Shown here piece by piece: positions 16,328-24,850 of a stretch of DNA of 64,000 nt (positions are counted from its first letter, which is position 1; the number at the start of each line of letters is the position of its first letter). The notes under the pieces are model-generated. The model ran no database searches, was not told where the DNA came from, and saw only the letters and a list, made by a program, of their open reading frames with translations. Source of the DNA: Chloroflexota bacterium (GTDB lineage: Bacteria > Chloroflexota > Anaerolineae > Anaerolineales > Villigracilaceae); NCBI GenBank assembly GCA_029782225.1, contig JAKOVF010000187.1:62001-126000 (forward strand), given 5' to 3'. Position numbers and translations under genes: made by a program.

Positions 16328-17626
16328 TTACCAGGTCGCGTGCAGCCAGCCGCGCAGTTCCATCGCCTTGACCACACGTGTGATCGCAACCATGTAAGCC
16401 GCGTCGCGCATGTAAACGCCTTCTTTCTCGCTCGTCTCGAGCACGCCACGGAACGCATCCGTCATCTTGGTGTCGAGGCGCTCAAGAACTTCATCCTTCG
16501 TCCAGTAGTAGTTCATATCATTCTGGACCTGTTCGAAGTAGGAAGTCGTGACACCGCCTGCATTACAGAGAAAGTCCGGAATATTGAAGATCTTGTTGGA
16601 CTTCAAGAATTCGTCAGCTTCAGGTGTGCAGGGACCGTTGGCGCCTTCAGCCACGATCTTCACACGGCTGGACATCTTCTTGATCGTGTCGCCATTGACG
16701 TGGCCTTCGATGGCCGCGGGGATCAACACATCAGCTTCCTTGGTGATCCAGGCATCACCATCTTCCACAATATATCCTTTGGCTTCGGCTTTCTTCTGGT
16801 CAATCGTGCCATATTCATCCACAATGGTCAGCAGGAAGTGCGGATCCACACCATCCTTGTGACTGTAGGTGAAGGATTTCTTGGCGTGGCGGTCCCAGCA
16901 GGACACGCAGGCTACCTTGCCGCCCAACATATCTATAAAACCAATGGCTGCATATTGAGCCACGTTGCCGAAGCCTTCGATGGCTGCAACGGATTTCGTT
17001 GAATCCATTTTGAGGTGCTTCATGGCTTCGCGAACGTGATAGATCACGCCAAAGCCTGTGGCTTCTGTGCGCCCAAGCGACCCGCCGCTGCCGAGTGGTT
17101 TGCCGGTAAAGACGCCGGGGGTGAACTGACCCACGAGGCGGGAATATTCATCCATCATCCAGCCCATCATCTGCGGGTTTGTCCCAACATCGGGTGCGGG
17201 GACATCATTGCGGGGACCGATGTTCTTCCACATCGCGCCAACCCAACCGCGGCAAATCTGTTCCTTCTCGTTCGGTGAGAGCGCAGACGGATCGCAGATC
17301 ACGCCGCCTTTACCACCGCCGAGCGGGATGTCGGCCACGGCGCATTTCCACGTCATCCATGTGGCGAGGGCGCGCACGGTGTCAAGAGTCTCCGCGGGGT
17401 GGAAGCGGATGCCGCCCTTATTGGGGCCGCGCGCATCGTTGTGCTGGACGCGGAAGCCCTGGAAGACCCGGAGCGAGCCGTCATCCATGCGGACGGGAAT
17501 GCGGAATGAATATTCGCGCATCGGCCAGCGCAAAACCTCGGCTACGCCGGGATCCAGATTAAGCTGTTTCGCGACGCCGTCGAATTGTTTTTGCGCCATT
17601 TCAAAGGCATTTAATGGTCCGGACAT
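16328..17626 (-). CDS. gdhA: Glutamate dehydrogenase (Glu/Leu/Phe/Val DH family)
   Basis: A 432-residue enzyme, the usual length for bacterial hexameric GDH, which interconverts glutamate and 2-oxoglutarate plus ammonia. The substrate motif PLGGGKGGVICDP (catalytic Lys, about 100-112) and the later VAAIEGFGNVAQYAA (Rossmann GxGxxA) are visible, with AEGANGPCTPEAD near the nicotinamide site. NAD or NADP preference cannot be read with certainty. It is transcribed alone, away from gatB. Confidence 0.93.
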   Translation of the reverse strand: MSGPLNAFEMAQKQFDGVAKQLNLDPGVAEVLRWPMREYSFRIPVRMDDGSLRVFQGFRVQHNDARGPNKGGIRFHPAETLDTVRALATWMTWKCAVADIPLGGGKGGVICDPSALSPNEKEQICRGWVGAMWKNIGPRNDVPAPDVGTNPQMMGWMMDEYSRLVGQFTPGVFTGKPLGSGGSLGRTEATGFGVIYHVREAMKHLKMDSTKSVAAIEGFGNVAQYAAIGFIDMLGGKVACVSCWDRHAKKSFTYSHKDGVDPHFLLTIVDEYGTIDQKKAEAKGYIVEDGDAWITKEADVLIPAAIEGHVNGDTIKKMSSRVKIVAEGANGPCTPEADEFLKSNKIFNIPDFLCNAGGVTTSYFEQVQNDMNYYWTKDEVLERLDTKMTDAFRGVLETSEKEGVYMRDAAYMVAITRVVKAMELRGWLHATW

Positions 17627-17670
17627 GAGTTTCTCCTAAGAGATAGAGTATTGAATTTTGACAAACTATA

Positions 17671-17699
17671 AGCGGGCATCCCGGAACGGGGTGCCCGCT
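17671..17699 (-). terminator. Hairpin between gatB and gdhA
   Basis: AGCGGGCATCCCG pairs fully with CGGGGTGCCCGCT around a GAA loop, with one G-T pair. The minus-strand T tract is weak. It may end the gatB transcript or structure the gdhA leader. Confidence 0.6.
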
Positions 17700-17814
17700 T
17701 TAAACCGCGATTATGTCAAAACATTGGAGCATAGATTTCTTCCAATAAAGCCAGAAGACCCTCAAACTTTACACGAGATTCAAATACCCGTCAATATGAC
17801 TTAAATCAGCAGAT

Positions 17815-19248
17815 TTATAGGAGAAGTTGTCTGTCAAGTTCTGTTTTGACCACCGCGGGGTTAGCCTTCCCCGCTGCCTTCTTCATCGCCTGCCCAAACA
17901 GGAAGTTCGCCACGCCGGTTTTCCCCGCCTTGAAACTCCCCACCTCTTTAGGATTTTCAGCCAGCGTCTCAGCCACGATTTTTGAGATGAAATCCACGTC
18001 AGAGACTTGTTTCAGCCCTCTGGCCTCGATGATTTCCCCGGCAGACCTTCCCGTTTTGAACATCTCAATCAGGATTTCTTTTCCCGTTGTCTGGTTGACG
18101 ACACCACCATCTACAGCCTCCACCAGCTCGGCCAGCGCTTCAGGCTTGACCCTGGAGCTGGCTACTGTTTCACCGGCTTGATTCGCCACTGCAAACAGAT
18201 CGCCAACGACCCAATTGGCGACAGATTTCGCCGAGACCTTGCGGGATTTCACCGCACTCTCGAAATACTCAGCCACCGCACGCTCTGCCACGAGTACCCC
18301 GGCTGAGTATTCGGTAAGGCCATATTGCATCACAAACCGCTGGAACATGGCGCGCGGCAATTCTGGCAATTTTGCTCTAATTTCTTCGACCCAATCCTTC
18401 TCTACTACCAACGGAGGCAAATCCGGTTCAGGGAAGTAACGATAATCGTGCGCTTCCTCTTTGCTACGCTGGGAATACGTCTGCTCTTTCAGATCGTCCC
18501 AGCCGAGAGTTTCCTGTTCAATCGTTCCACCCGTCGCAATAACCTCGGCCTGCCGCGCGATTTCGAATTCTGTAGCCCGTTCCAGTGCGCGGAAAGAGTT
18601 CAGGTTCTTGATCTCCACGCGCGTGTTGAGCTGATCTGTGCCTGCCTCCCGCACTGAGACGTTCGCCTCGAAACGGATCACACCTTTTTCCATATTCCCC
18701 GAATTGACTTCGAGATAACGGAGGATCTCGTGCAGTCCTTCTGCATAAGCCCTGGCTTCCTCAACCGAATGCATATCCGGTTCAGAGACAATTTCCAGCA
18801 GTGGCACACCCGCGCGATTGAGGTCAACCAGAGAGCCGCCATTTACATGGGTCAACTTGCCCGTGTCCTCCTCCAGATGCACACGCCGCACGCGGATGGT
18901 CCGCTCGCCCGCTTTGGTTTTGATGACGAGCTGTCCGTTCACAGCCAGCGGCGTTTCATATTGCGAGATTTGATACCCTTTGGGAAGGTCGGGATAGAAA
19001 TAATTCTTGCGCGCGAAGATGCTGGTGTAGTTGATCTCACACCCAAGCGCCAGCGCTACACGCAGCGCATATTCCACCGCGCGCGCGTTGACCACCGGCA
19101 GTGTCCCCGGCATCCCCGCGCAAATGGGACACACTGCCACGTTTGGCTCTGCGACTGTGTTATCCACCACTTCGCAGCCGCAAAACATCTTGGAGCGTGT
19201 CTGTAACTCCGCGTGGACTTCAAGTCCAATGACTGGTTCAAATTGCAT
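17815..19248 (-). CDS. gatB: Asp-tRNA(Asn)/Glu-tRNA(Gln) amidotransferase subunit B
   Basis: A 477-residue GatB. The N-terminal signature EPVIGLEVHAELQTRSKMFCGC is followed by CPICAGMPGTLP (zinc Cys positions) and FYPDLPKGYQISQYE. The C-terminal YqeY-like tail domain has GKEILIEMFKTGRSAGEI. GatB binds mischarged tRNA and transfers ammonia made by GatA. gatA and gatC are not in the window, so the complex is encoded at more than one locus. Confidence 0.96.
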   Translation of the reverse strand: MQFEPVIGLEVHAELQTRSKMFCGCEVVDNTVAEPNVAVCPICAGMPGTLPVVNARAVEYALRVALALGCEINYTSIFARKNYFYPDLPKGYQISQYETPLAVNGQLVIKTKAGERTIRVRRVHLEEDTGKLTHVNGGSLVDLNRAGVPLLEIVSEPDMHSVEEARAYAEGLHEILRYLEVNSGNMEKGVIRFEANVSVREAGTDQLNTRVEIKNLNSFRALERATEFEIARQAEVIATGGTIEQETLGWDDLKEQTYSQRSKEEAHDYRYFPEPDLPPLVVEKDWVEEIRAKLPELPRAMFQRFVMQYGLTEYSAGVLVAERAVAEYFESAVKSRKVSAKSVANWVVGDLFAVANQAGETVASSRVKPEALAELVEAVDGGVVNQTTGKEILIEMFKTGRSAGEIIEARGLKQVSDVDFISKIVAETLAENPKEVGSFKAGKTGVANFLFGQAMKKAAGKANPAVVKTELDRQLLL

Positions 19249-19267
19249 ATCGTTTTAAACACGAAGG

Positions 19268-19334
19268 ACACAAAGGGCACCAAGGATTCTTCCTTGGAGT
19301 GCTCCAAACTTTGTTTACTTTGTGCCCTTTGTGT
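19268..19334 (-). repeat. Nested inverted repeat after the enoyl-CoA hydratase gene
   Basis: Outer arms ACACAAAGGGCAC (19268-19280) and GTGCCCTTTGTGT (19322-19334) enclose a second hairpin CCAAGGA..TCCTTGG. It abuts the stop codon at 19335. It belongs to the dispersed ACACAAAGG-type repeats and could serve as a terminator. Confidence 0.7.
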
Positions 19335-20111
19335 TTAATTGTACTTTGGAATTCTCTTTTCCAAGAATGCCGCCACGCCCTCTTTATGTTCCTCGCGATG
19401 ACCGGCGATCTCCTGCAAGTCCGCTTCGGCGTTCAGCACTTCTTCAAGATTCGGTAAGACCGCCTTGTTAAATGCCTGCTTGGTCAGGCCGTATGTGCCG
19501 GTCGGGCCGTCAGCAAGCTGTGCGGCAAGTTTCATCGTTTCAGGCATCAACTCATCCGGCGGACAAACTCGGTTGACCAGGCCCCATTCCATTGCCTGTT
19601 GAGCAGTAATTGGCTGATTGGTAAATGTATATTCGTGTGCGCGGCCGAAGCCAATGAGAGCAGGCAACAAGAGAGAGACTCCTGAATCAGGGACAAGTCC
19701 AATCCCATTGAAGCCGACCACGAAATTGGCTTTCTCGGACGCGAGGCGAATGTCACAGGCCAGCGTAATTCCCAGCGAGGCTCCCGCACAGGGACCATTT
19801 ACCGCTGCAATGACAGGTTTCTCGATCCGCCGGATTTGCAGAATCAGGGGATTATAGGTTTCCAGTAAATGCTGGCGGTAGGAAATGTCCGCGCCATGGG
19901 ATTTGATCTCTTCGATATCCTGCCCCGCGCCAAAGACACGACCGGCACCCGTCAACACCACCGCGCGGACTTCCGAGTCCGCCGCGGCTTGCTTGAACGC
20001 CTCTTGCAGTTCGCGAATCAACTCAAGGCTAAAGGCGTTAGCGCGCTCTGGGCGGTTAAAAGTCAAAATAAGGGAACCAGACTGGAGGGTGGAAAGAAGC
20101 GTGGTCATCAT
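19335..20111 (-). CDS. Enoyl-CoA hydratase/isomerase family (PaaG-like)
   Basis: A 258-residue crotonase-fold enzyme. The oxyanion-hole segments are FGAGQDIEEI (about 60-70) and VNGPCAGASLGI. The second catalytic position is IGLVPDSGVS, with Asp and no second Glu. This matches PaaG-type 1,2-epoxyphenylacetyl-CoA isomerases and some delta3-delta2-enoyl-CoA isomerases better than classical hydratases. No other paa or beta-oxidation genes are adjacent, so the pathway cannot be fixed. The start is ATG 20111; the ATG one codon later is equally possible. Confidence 0.85.
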   Translation of the reverse strand: MMTTLLSTLQSGSLILTFNRPERANAFSLELIRELQEAFKQAAADSEVRAVVLTGAGRVFGAGQDIEEIKSHGADISYRQHLLETYNPLILQIRRIEKPVIAAVNGPCAGASLGITLACDIRLASEKANFVVGFNGIGLVPDSGVSLLLPALIGFGRAHEYTFTNQPITAQQAMEWGLVNRVCPPDELMPETMKLAAQLADGPTGTYGLTKQAFNKAVLPNLEEVLNAEADLQEIAGHREEHKEGVAAFLEKRIPKYN

Positions 20112-20163
20112 GGAAGAAATTTACCATGAAGTCCCCAAGTCACAAAGGTTTTCCCCTCAACAA

Positions 20164-20193
20164 TTAAAAAGGAACCGGGCCCTCAGGCCCGGT
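20164..20193 (-). terminator. Intrinsic terminator of the 120-residue gene
   Basis: ACCGGGCC and GGCCCGGT around a 4-base loop, followed on the minus strand by TTCCTTTTT. It is 8 bp after the stop at 20201. Confidence 0.85.
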
Positions 20194-20200
20194 CCACTCT

Positions 20201-20563
20201 TTATTGATCTGAGTCGTCCGTGTGGTCGTCTTCCCCCGTGTCCATCTCGATCTCGACTTTTTCGCTGTCGAGATATACCCATAATAGCAGAACCTGGCCA
20301 TCGTCGGTGCTGACGTTGCGTGCGGCAACAATGGGGACGGTCTGTTCAAGCCCCATGTCATTCCGATAATGAAGTTCAATGCTGCCCTGGCTATGCCAGG
20401 CTCGATAGCAGCGCTCCACGAGTGCAGGTCCGTTGAAAGTTCGAAGACGTGTAAGTGCCGGAACAAAATGTTTTGGGCCCTCGTTCAAGCCCATGGCCCA
20501 GCCATCGTTTACATGTTCAAAAACGGGTGGCGGGCCTTCGATGATGGTGATTTTTTCGTCCAT
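20201..20563 (-). CDS. Conserved-looking hypothetical protein
   Basis: A 120-residue soluble protein, not recognised. It starts MDEKITIIEGPPPVFEHVND, has a hydrophobic beta-strand LLLWVYLDSEKVEIEMD near the end and a very acidic tail (DTGEDDHTDDSDQ). There is no signal peptide or transmembrane segment. It has its own terminator and is divergent from the kinase-like gene at 20757. Confidence 0.6.
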   Translation of the reverse strand: MDEKITIIEGPPPVFEHVNDGWAMGLNEGPKHFVPALTRLRTFNGPALVERCYRAWHSQGSIELHYRNDMGLEQTVPIVAARNVSTDDGQVLLLWVYLDSEKVEIEMDTGEDDHTDDSDQ

Positions 20564-20744
20564 AGTTTACCTGTTAGCGGGAGAATATACCATAAAACGG
20601 TTTTTGGAAGTTTGCGGTTACGTTTCAAAATACCAATGGTTTTGAAAGCTGTATTTAGGCATAAGACGCCGGAAAACTCTCGATGTTCCCTGTAAGGGGC
20701 CGTCCGGAGCCGTCTTTGCCATACAAGTAGACGATCCGAGCCTT

Positions 20745-20750
20745 TATAAT
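20745..20750 (+). promoter_or_regulatory. TATAAT box 6 bases before ATG 20757
   Basis: A consensus -10 hexamer followed by CCCACC and ATG, with no Shine-Dalgarno sequence. A leaderless transcript is likely. Confidence 0.5.
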
Positions 20751-20756
20751 CCCACC

Positions 20757-21383
20757 ATGTCCAAACTGACGCCCAAGATCATCCTCGAAGGCACGCGCCT
20801 GACGTTCAAAACCGACATCGCTTTTAGGCTCAACGAGCATCCGCGTATTGTGGGGCCGCGCAAGTACAAATATCATTCGCCGCTGATCTCCGCTGAATGG
20901 TGCGCGTTCACCAATTTCCCGTGGGGACGCGGACCGATCAATTTCGAGCCGCAGGAGGAAGCGCTGGCAATGGAAACCTACGAAACATGGGCGAAGCTCT
21001 TCGAGTTGAATAAGTATTACTCATGGATCGTGGACCGCTTTCACATCTCCACGCGCGCCTACCAACTCACGATTTACAACAGGGATTACGATTTCCGCTG
21101 GCTCGAGGAGCGCCTTCTGCCGCTGGGTTTTCACGTTGTTCTGCTCACACGCAGGCCTGAGTCGTTCGAAGCAGCGCGCGCGGAGCGGCTGAAGGTCTCA
21201 GGCAACCCATCGCAGTATGACAATTTGCAGGTTTTCATCGAAGAGCAGGAGTTGATGCGGCGCCTGACGGGCGAGTCCATTCTCCCCAAACTGGAACTCG
21301 ATATCTCGGATAACAACCTTGATGCCGCCGTGACAAAGATCGCCGATTGGATGGAATCGACGGGTGGATTACGGATGAAGTAG
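20757..21383 (+). CDS. Thymidylate-kinase-like P-loop protein with altered Walker A
   Basis: A 208-residue protein with the layout of dTMP/dNMP-kinase-like P-loop proteins. ILEGTRLTFKTDIA (9-22) aligns with the Walker A loop but reads GxxxxFKT instead of GxxxxGKS/T. IVDRFHIS (92-98) aligns with the DRY/DRF substrate motif, and LLTRRPESF resembles the strand before the LID. The FKT change suggests altered or lost ATP binding. It is not known what it phosphorylates, if anything. Likely expressed from a leaderless promoter, alone on the plus strand opposite the pyr cluster. Confidence 0.6.
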   Translation: MSKLTPKIILEGTRLTFKTDIAFRLNEHPRIVGPRKYKYHSPLISAEWCAFTNFPWGRGPINFEPQEEALAMETYETWAKLFELNKYYSWIVDRFHISTRAYQLTIYNRDYDFRWLEERLLPLGFHVVLLTRRPESFEAARAERLKVSGNPSQYDNLQVFIEEQELMRRLTGESILPKLELDISDNNLDAAVTKIADWMESTGGLRMK

Positions 21384-21402
21384 GTCACGCTTGAAGCGTG
21401 AC

Positions 21403-22482
21403 CTACAGAGCACGCACGATTTCTTTGACCAACCCCGGGCCTCGGTATATCAACCCCGTGTAAATTTGGACGAGGGTGGCGCCCATATCCAACCTGCGTT
21501 TGGCATTTTCGGGACTCATGATCCCGCCCACGCTGACGATGGGGATCTGTCCGCCTACGCGTTTGATGATTTGACGGAGCACCGCTTCGCTCCGGGCCGT
21601 GAGCGGGCTTCCGCTTAATCCGCCTGACTCATTCTGTTGGCTTGACCTCAGCCCTTCGCGCGCGAGGGTGGTATTGGTGGCGATGACTCCGTCCATGTGG
21701 GTTTGCAGGATCACGCCCAGGGCGTCATCCAATTCACTTTCGGAGAGATCGGGCGCGAGCTTGACCAGAAGCGGGACCTTCTTCTCCCAGCGTTTCTCTT
21801 CCAACAAGCGCTGCTCATGCAGGCGAGTCAGCAGGAATTCCAATTCAGCGCGTCCCTGAAGCTGACGGAGTCCAACCGTGTTCGGCGAACTGACGTTAAT
21901 GGCGATGTAGCCGGCCAGGCGAGAATAATTTTGCAGGAGCGCAAGATAATCGAAGACAGCCTCTTCATTGGGAGTGTTCTTATTCTTGCCAATGTTGACG
22001 CCCAGGACGGCGGATGTAGCGCGCGGGTACGCAACGAAGAATCGTGGCCGGAACCCAAACAAGCGCTCTACCAATCCAACGTATAGATTTGGGTCGAGCT
22101 GCGTCTGCATGAACTCGGTGCCGCGGCTGGGAAACCCCATGCGGTTGATTACCGCCTCATCTTCAAGTAAACGAAACACACGCGGCCGCGGGTTGCCGTC
22201 CTGCGGCAAAGGTGTGACTGTACCAATCTCGATATGCCCGAAACCAAGCGTGTCAAGCCCGTGAATGGCAATGCCGTCCTTATCGTAGCCCGCAGCCAGG
22301 CCCACGGGATTCTTGAACTTCAGGCCAAACGCCTCCACAGGGTTGGAGGGCACCCTGAACAACTGCGTGAAAAGCCAGCGTAACGGCGCAAACTTCCCCG
22401 TCATACGCAATGCAGAGAGAGTGAGCGCGTGAGCGCGTTCAGGGTCAAGACGAAAGAGGTAAGGCCGCAGAAATTGATACAT
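21403..22482 (-). CDS. pyrD: Dihydroorotate dehydrogenase, quinone type (class 2)
   Basis: A 359-residue enzyme that oxidises dihydroorotate to orotate and passes electrons to membrane quinone. The N-terminal amphipathic MYQFLRPYLFRLDPERAHAL helix is the class 2 membrane-association region. KNPVGLAAGYDKDG and INRMGFPSRG are FMN/orotate motifs, VNVSSPNTVGLR (Ser catalytic base) follows, and VSVGGIMSPENAKRRL ends the barrel. Start 22482 is chosen to match the family's N-terminus; an ATG at 22518 would overlap the Nudix gene. It is the last gene of the pyr region and matches quinone-linked respiration. Confidence 0.95.
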   Translation of the reverse strand: MYQFLRPYLFRLDPERAHALTLSALRMTGKFAPLRWLFTQLFRVPSNPVEAFGLKFKNPVGLAAGYDKDGIAIHGLDTLGFGHIEIGTVTPLPQDGNPRPRVFRLLEDEAVINRMGFPSRGTEFMQTQLDPNLYVGLVERLFGFRPRFFVAYPRATSAVLGVNIGKNKNTPNEEAVFDYLALLQNYSRLAGYIAINVSSPNTVGLRQLQGRAELEFLLTRLHEQRLLEEKRWEKKVPLLVKLAPDLSESELDDALGVILQTHMDGVIATNTTLAREGLRSSQQNESGGLSGSPLTARSEAVLRQIIKRVGGQIPIVSVGGIMSPENAKRRLDMGATLVQIYTGLIYRGPGLVKEIVRAL

Positions 22483-22510
22483 CAAGGATTCCCGTTTCTC
22501 AATTTTATGG

Positions 22511-23140
22511 TCAATCAAATGCTGTGGAGCGCGACGGGTCTTTCAAATGTGCCAAAACTTCCTGTAATACGCTTTCATTCGTCCGTCCGAGGGAGAGCGG
22601 AGGCGGTTTGGATGGATCGAAAAAGTCCACGGCGAGAATCTCAAAGTTCGGCCTGGCCTCGCCGCCAAGCAGGTCACATAGAAAGACAATCTTATACGCG
22701 TGGAAGAATTCCATCGGTTCGACGCGGTTTGCATCATACACCGCGATGACCTTCGAAGCGCGGACCTTGAATCCACTTTCCTCCCAGACTTCACGCTCAA
22801 CCATTTCGGAGGGAGTATCGCCAATATCCGCCCAGCCGCCGGGCATGGCCCATTTTCCATCGGCTTTTTCCTGCACCAGGAGAATCTCCCCATCGCGAAT
22901 CACCGCGCCACGCACGTCAACTTTGGGTGTGGCATATCCCGCCTGCATGGAGAAGACGTCTCTGGCATGTTCCAAAGACAATCCAGATTCACTGGCAATG
23001 ATCTCCGCAGAGATTTCCTGCAAACGGTGGTAACTATGCAGGTCATATTCGTTCTTACAGTAGGTCAGCCCGGACTGCGAAATTGAAAATAACTCCCGCG
23101 CTATTTCCAGCCATTTCGTTGAGGCTTCATTCATGTTCAA
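22511..23140 (-). CDS. Nudix hydrolase with N-terminal helical domain
   Basis: A 209-residue protein. The first about 60 residues are the helical domain found before Nudix domains in 'NDP-X hydrolase' (YjhB-like) proteins. The Nudix box GGWADIGDTPSEMVEREVWEESGF (about 101-124) is present, with the GGWADIG variant common in that subgroup. Members cleave ADP-ribose-like NDP-X compounds. Its start overlaps the DinB gene stop by 4 bp (ATGA), so it is translationally coupled. Confidence 0.88.
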   Translation of the reverse strand: MNMNEASTKWLEIARELFSISQSGLTYCKNEYDLHSYHRLQEISAEIIASESGLSLEHARDVFSMQAGYATPKVDVRGAVIRDGEILLVQEKADGKWAMPGGWADIGDTPSEMVEREVWEESGFKVRASKVIAVYDANRVEPMEFFHAYKIVFLCDLLGGEARPNFEILAVDFFDPSKPPPLSLGRTNESVLQEVLAHLKDPSRSTAFD

Positions 23141-23646
23141 AACTTTTTCTGTCCGCTTTTACTCAAAAAATACTGCACCAATTCATCTTCCGGGTGAGGC
23201 ACATTCATCAGCGCGAACATCGCTGCCAGTTCGCCGCGATGATGTGTGTTGTGATTCGGCGGCTGGACCATCATCTGCCACAGAGGCAAGGTGAAGGTCT
23301 CGCCTTTCGGATTGGTGTAGGTGACATCACGCAAAAGCGAATCTTCGTTCTGTTCGGCCACAAGGGCCAGCAGGTTCTTCTCGATATCCACCCAGGATTC
23401 GCTCACAGACGCAATCGTCGGAAAATCCTTCGGGTCGAGAAAGCTCGCTTTTTCGCCTCGCCAGCGCTGAGGCCACATCCGCTCCGAGCTCATCATGTGG
23501 ACCAGCACCGCATGGACACTGTCCCAGCTATGACCCTGTTTTCGGAAGAGTTGCTCCTCTGTCAGTGTCTCGGCGACAGCCAAATAACGATGGTTGGCCC
23601 AGTAGTTGTAATCATAAAGGTGCCGCAGATAATCTGTGAGTTCCAT
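23137..23646 (-). CDS. DinB/YfiT-like four-helix metal-binding protein
   Basis: A 169-residue protein with the DinB superfamily pattern: NYWANHRYLAVAETL helix, VHAVLVHMMSSERMWPQRW (first His), and HNTHHRGELAAMF near 133 (the HxxxHRG His pair). These three His residues bind a divalent metal. Family members are thiol-dependent S-transferases or unassigned. It overlaps both neighbours by a few bases in a tight operon. Confidence 0.85.
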   Translation of the reverse strand: MELTDYLRHLYDYNYWANHRYLAVAETLTEEQLFRKQGHSWDSVHAVLVHMMSSERMWPQRWRGEKASFLDPKDFPTIASVSESWVDIEKNLLALVAEQNEDSLLRDVTYTNPKGETFTLPLWQMMVQPPNHNTHHRGELAAMFALMNVPHPEDELVQYFLSKSGQKKF

Positions 23647-24389
23647 CAGGACTCCTTTTTAGAAAAGACGAGACAATAGCTGTGATTATAGCCGTACCCA
23701 TATTCTTCCCAGCAGATAATCTCTTCTCCTTCGAAGCGGAGTATCTTGGACACTTCCCGCGCGATATCCCAGGCCAGCGTGGTGACATGGCCCTTCTTTT
23801 TCAAATTTGAAACCTCGATCACCACATGAGCGGATGGATTCAGCTTCGGAGATACTTGAGAAAAAATGTGACCCATCTCCCTTAAATAAGACGGGTAGTC
23901 GAATCCCTTTTTTCTGTAATCTACAAATGGATTTTCATCGTCAATTTCGTTTGTATACGGCGGCGATGTGAGACACAGGTCAATAAGCGGAAGATCATAA
24001 TCACTGAGGTTGCGGGAGTCGCCGTGGATCAAATGCTCTGGATGCTCCAGCAATTCCTGCACATATCTAGCTTTCTGCTCACTGAATTCAATGCCGTATC
24101 CGGCACGTCCGAGTTCTTGGGCGATCACCAGGGTAGTACCGTAACCGGCAAAGGGATCGAAAACGACCTCTCCTTCTTCGGAATACTTGTTAATACAATA
24201 TTCCACCAGGCTATCAGCAGCGCGGACATTTTCATGGCGGAATCGCGGCGGCAGGATGATTTTGTTCCCGCGCGGCAATTGCAGCCAGGTCTGCACTGCT
24301 GGCTCCGGGTTACTTTTCCGATTTTCCCTGTTTGAGTATTTCAGTCGCCGGTGTAATCCACTTTGACCGCGTCGCTTCAGGGCGCTCAT
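23646..24389 (-). CDS. Orphan DNA methyltransferase (N4/N6 type)
   Basis: A 247-residue AdoMet-dependent methylase. VFDPFAGYGTTL (about 76-87) is the AdoMet motif I; LCLTSPPYTNEID (about 137) is the catalytic SPPY motif IV, a form common in N4-cytosine and some N6-adenine enzymes. Motif I precedes motif IV, and the C-terminal part is short, so any target-recognition domain must be small. No restriction enzyme is next to it. The stop/start overlap with both neighbours indicates one operon with DinB and the YdeI-like gene. Confidence 0.8.
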   Translation of the reverse strand: MSALKRRGQSGLHRRLKYSNRENRKSNPEPAVQTWLQLPRGNKIILPPRFRHENVRAADSLVEYCINKYSEEGEVVFDPFAGYGTTLVIAQELGRAGYGIEFSEQKARYVQELLEHPEHLIHGDSRNLSDYDLPLIDLCLTSPPYTNEIDDENPFVDYRKKGFDYPSYLREMGHIFSQVSPKLNPSAHVVIEVSNLKKKGHVTTLAWDIAREVSKILRFEGEEIICWEEYGYGYNHSYCLVFSKKES

Positions 24390-24850
24390 CTTGCCTTCTG
24401 GCCCTTCTTCAACATCGCAATTGCTTTGACGACGCGGTTCCGGCGTGTCTCTTCCCTTTTGGCCTCAGTGACCCAGGTTACGTATTCTTTCCGATGAGTG
24501 TATGAGAGCTTATCGAAGAAGGCTTTGGCTGCCTTATCTTTTTTGAATTCCTTCATCAGATCCTCTGGGATTGCGATCACGCGCGGCTCGGTATCTGGTT
24601 CCACGGTCACCCTGACCTCATCGCCGAAGGTTTTTCCGATCTTTTCACGGATCTCCTTGAGGATGAGAAGCATGTGACATTCGCTTCCCATCCGAACCAA
24701 TGTGCCGCGATACGGGACTCCCTCGATCACGGCCCTGACTTTGGGCCGCTTCGACCCAAAAGCCTCTTCCACGTCGAAGGGGACTTCCACAAACGCACCG
24801 CCTCCACCGGCGTTTTGGATGGTGGCCGTAAAGGTGTGCTTTTGGGTCAT
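24386..24850 (-). CDS. DUF1905 / YdeI-like (OmdA) domain protein
   Basis: A 154-residue protein. The N-terminal about 90 residues (FTATIQNAGGGGAFVEVPFDVEEAFG ... RGTLVRMGSECHMLLILKEIREKIGK) form a DUF1905 beta-barrel. The C-terminal part (PEDLMKEFKKDKAAKAFFDKLSYTHRKEYVTWV) is the YdeI/OmpD-associated helical segment. Biochemical function is not established. It overlaps neighbours by 4 bp on both sides. Confidence 0.85.
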   Translation of the reverse strand: MTQKHTFTATIQNAGGGGAFVEVPFDVEEAFGSKRPKVRAVIEGVPYRGTLVRMGSECHMLLILKEIREKIGKTFGDEVRVTVEPDTEPRVIAIPEDLMKEFKKDKAAKAFFDKLSYTHRKEYVTWVTEAKREETRRNRVVKAIAMLKKGQKAR

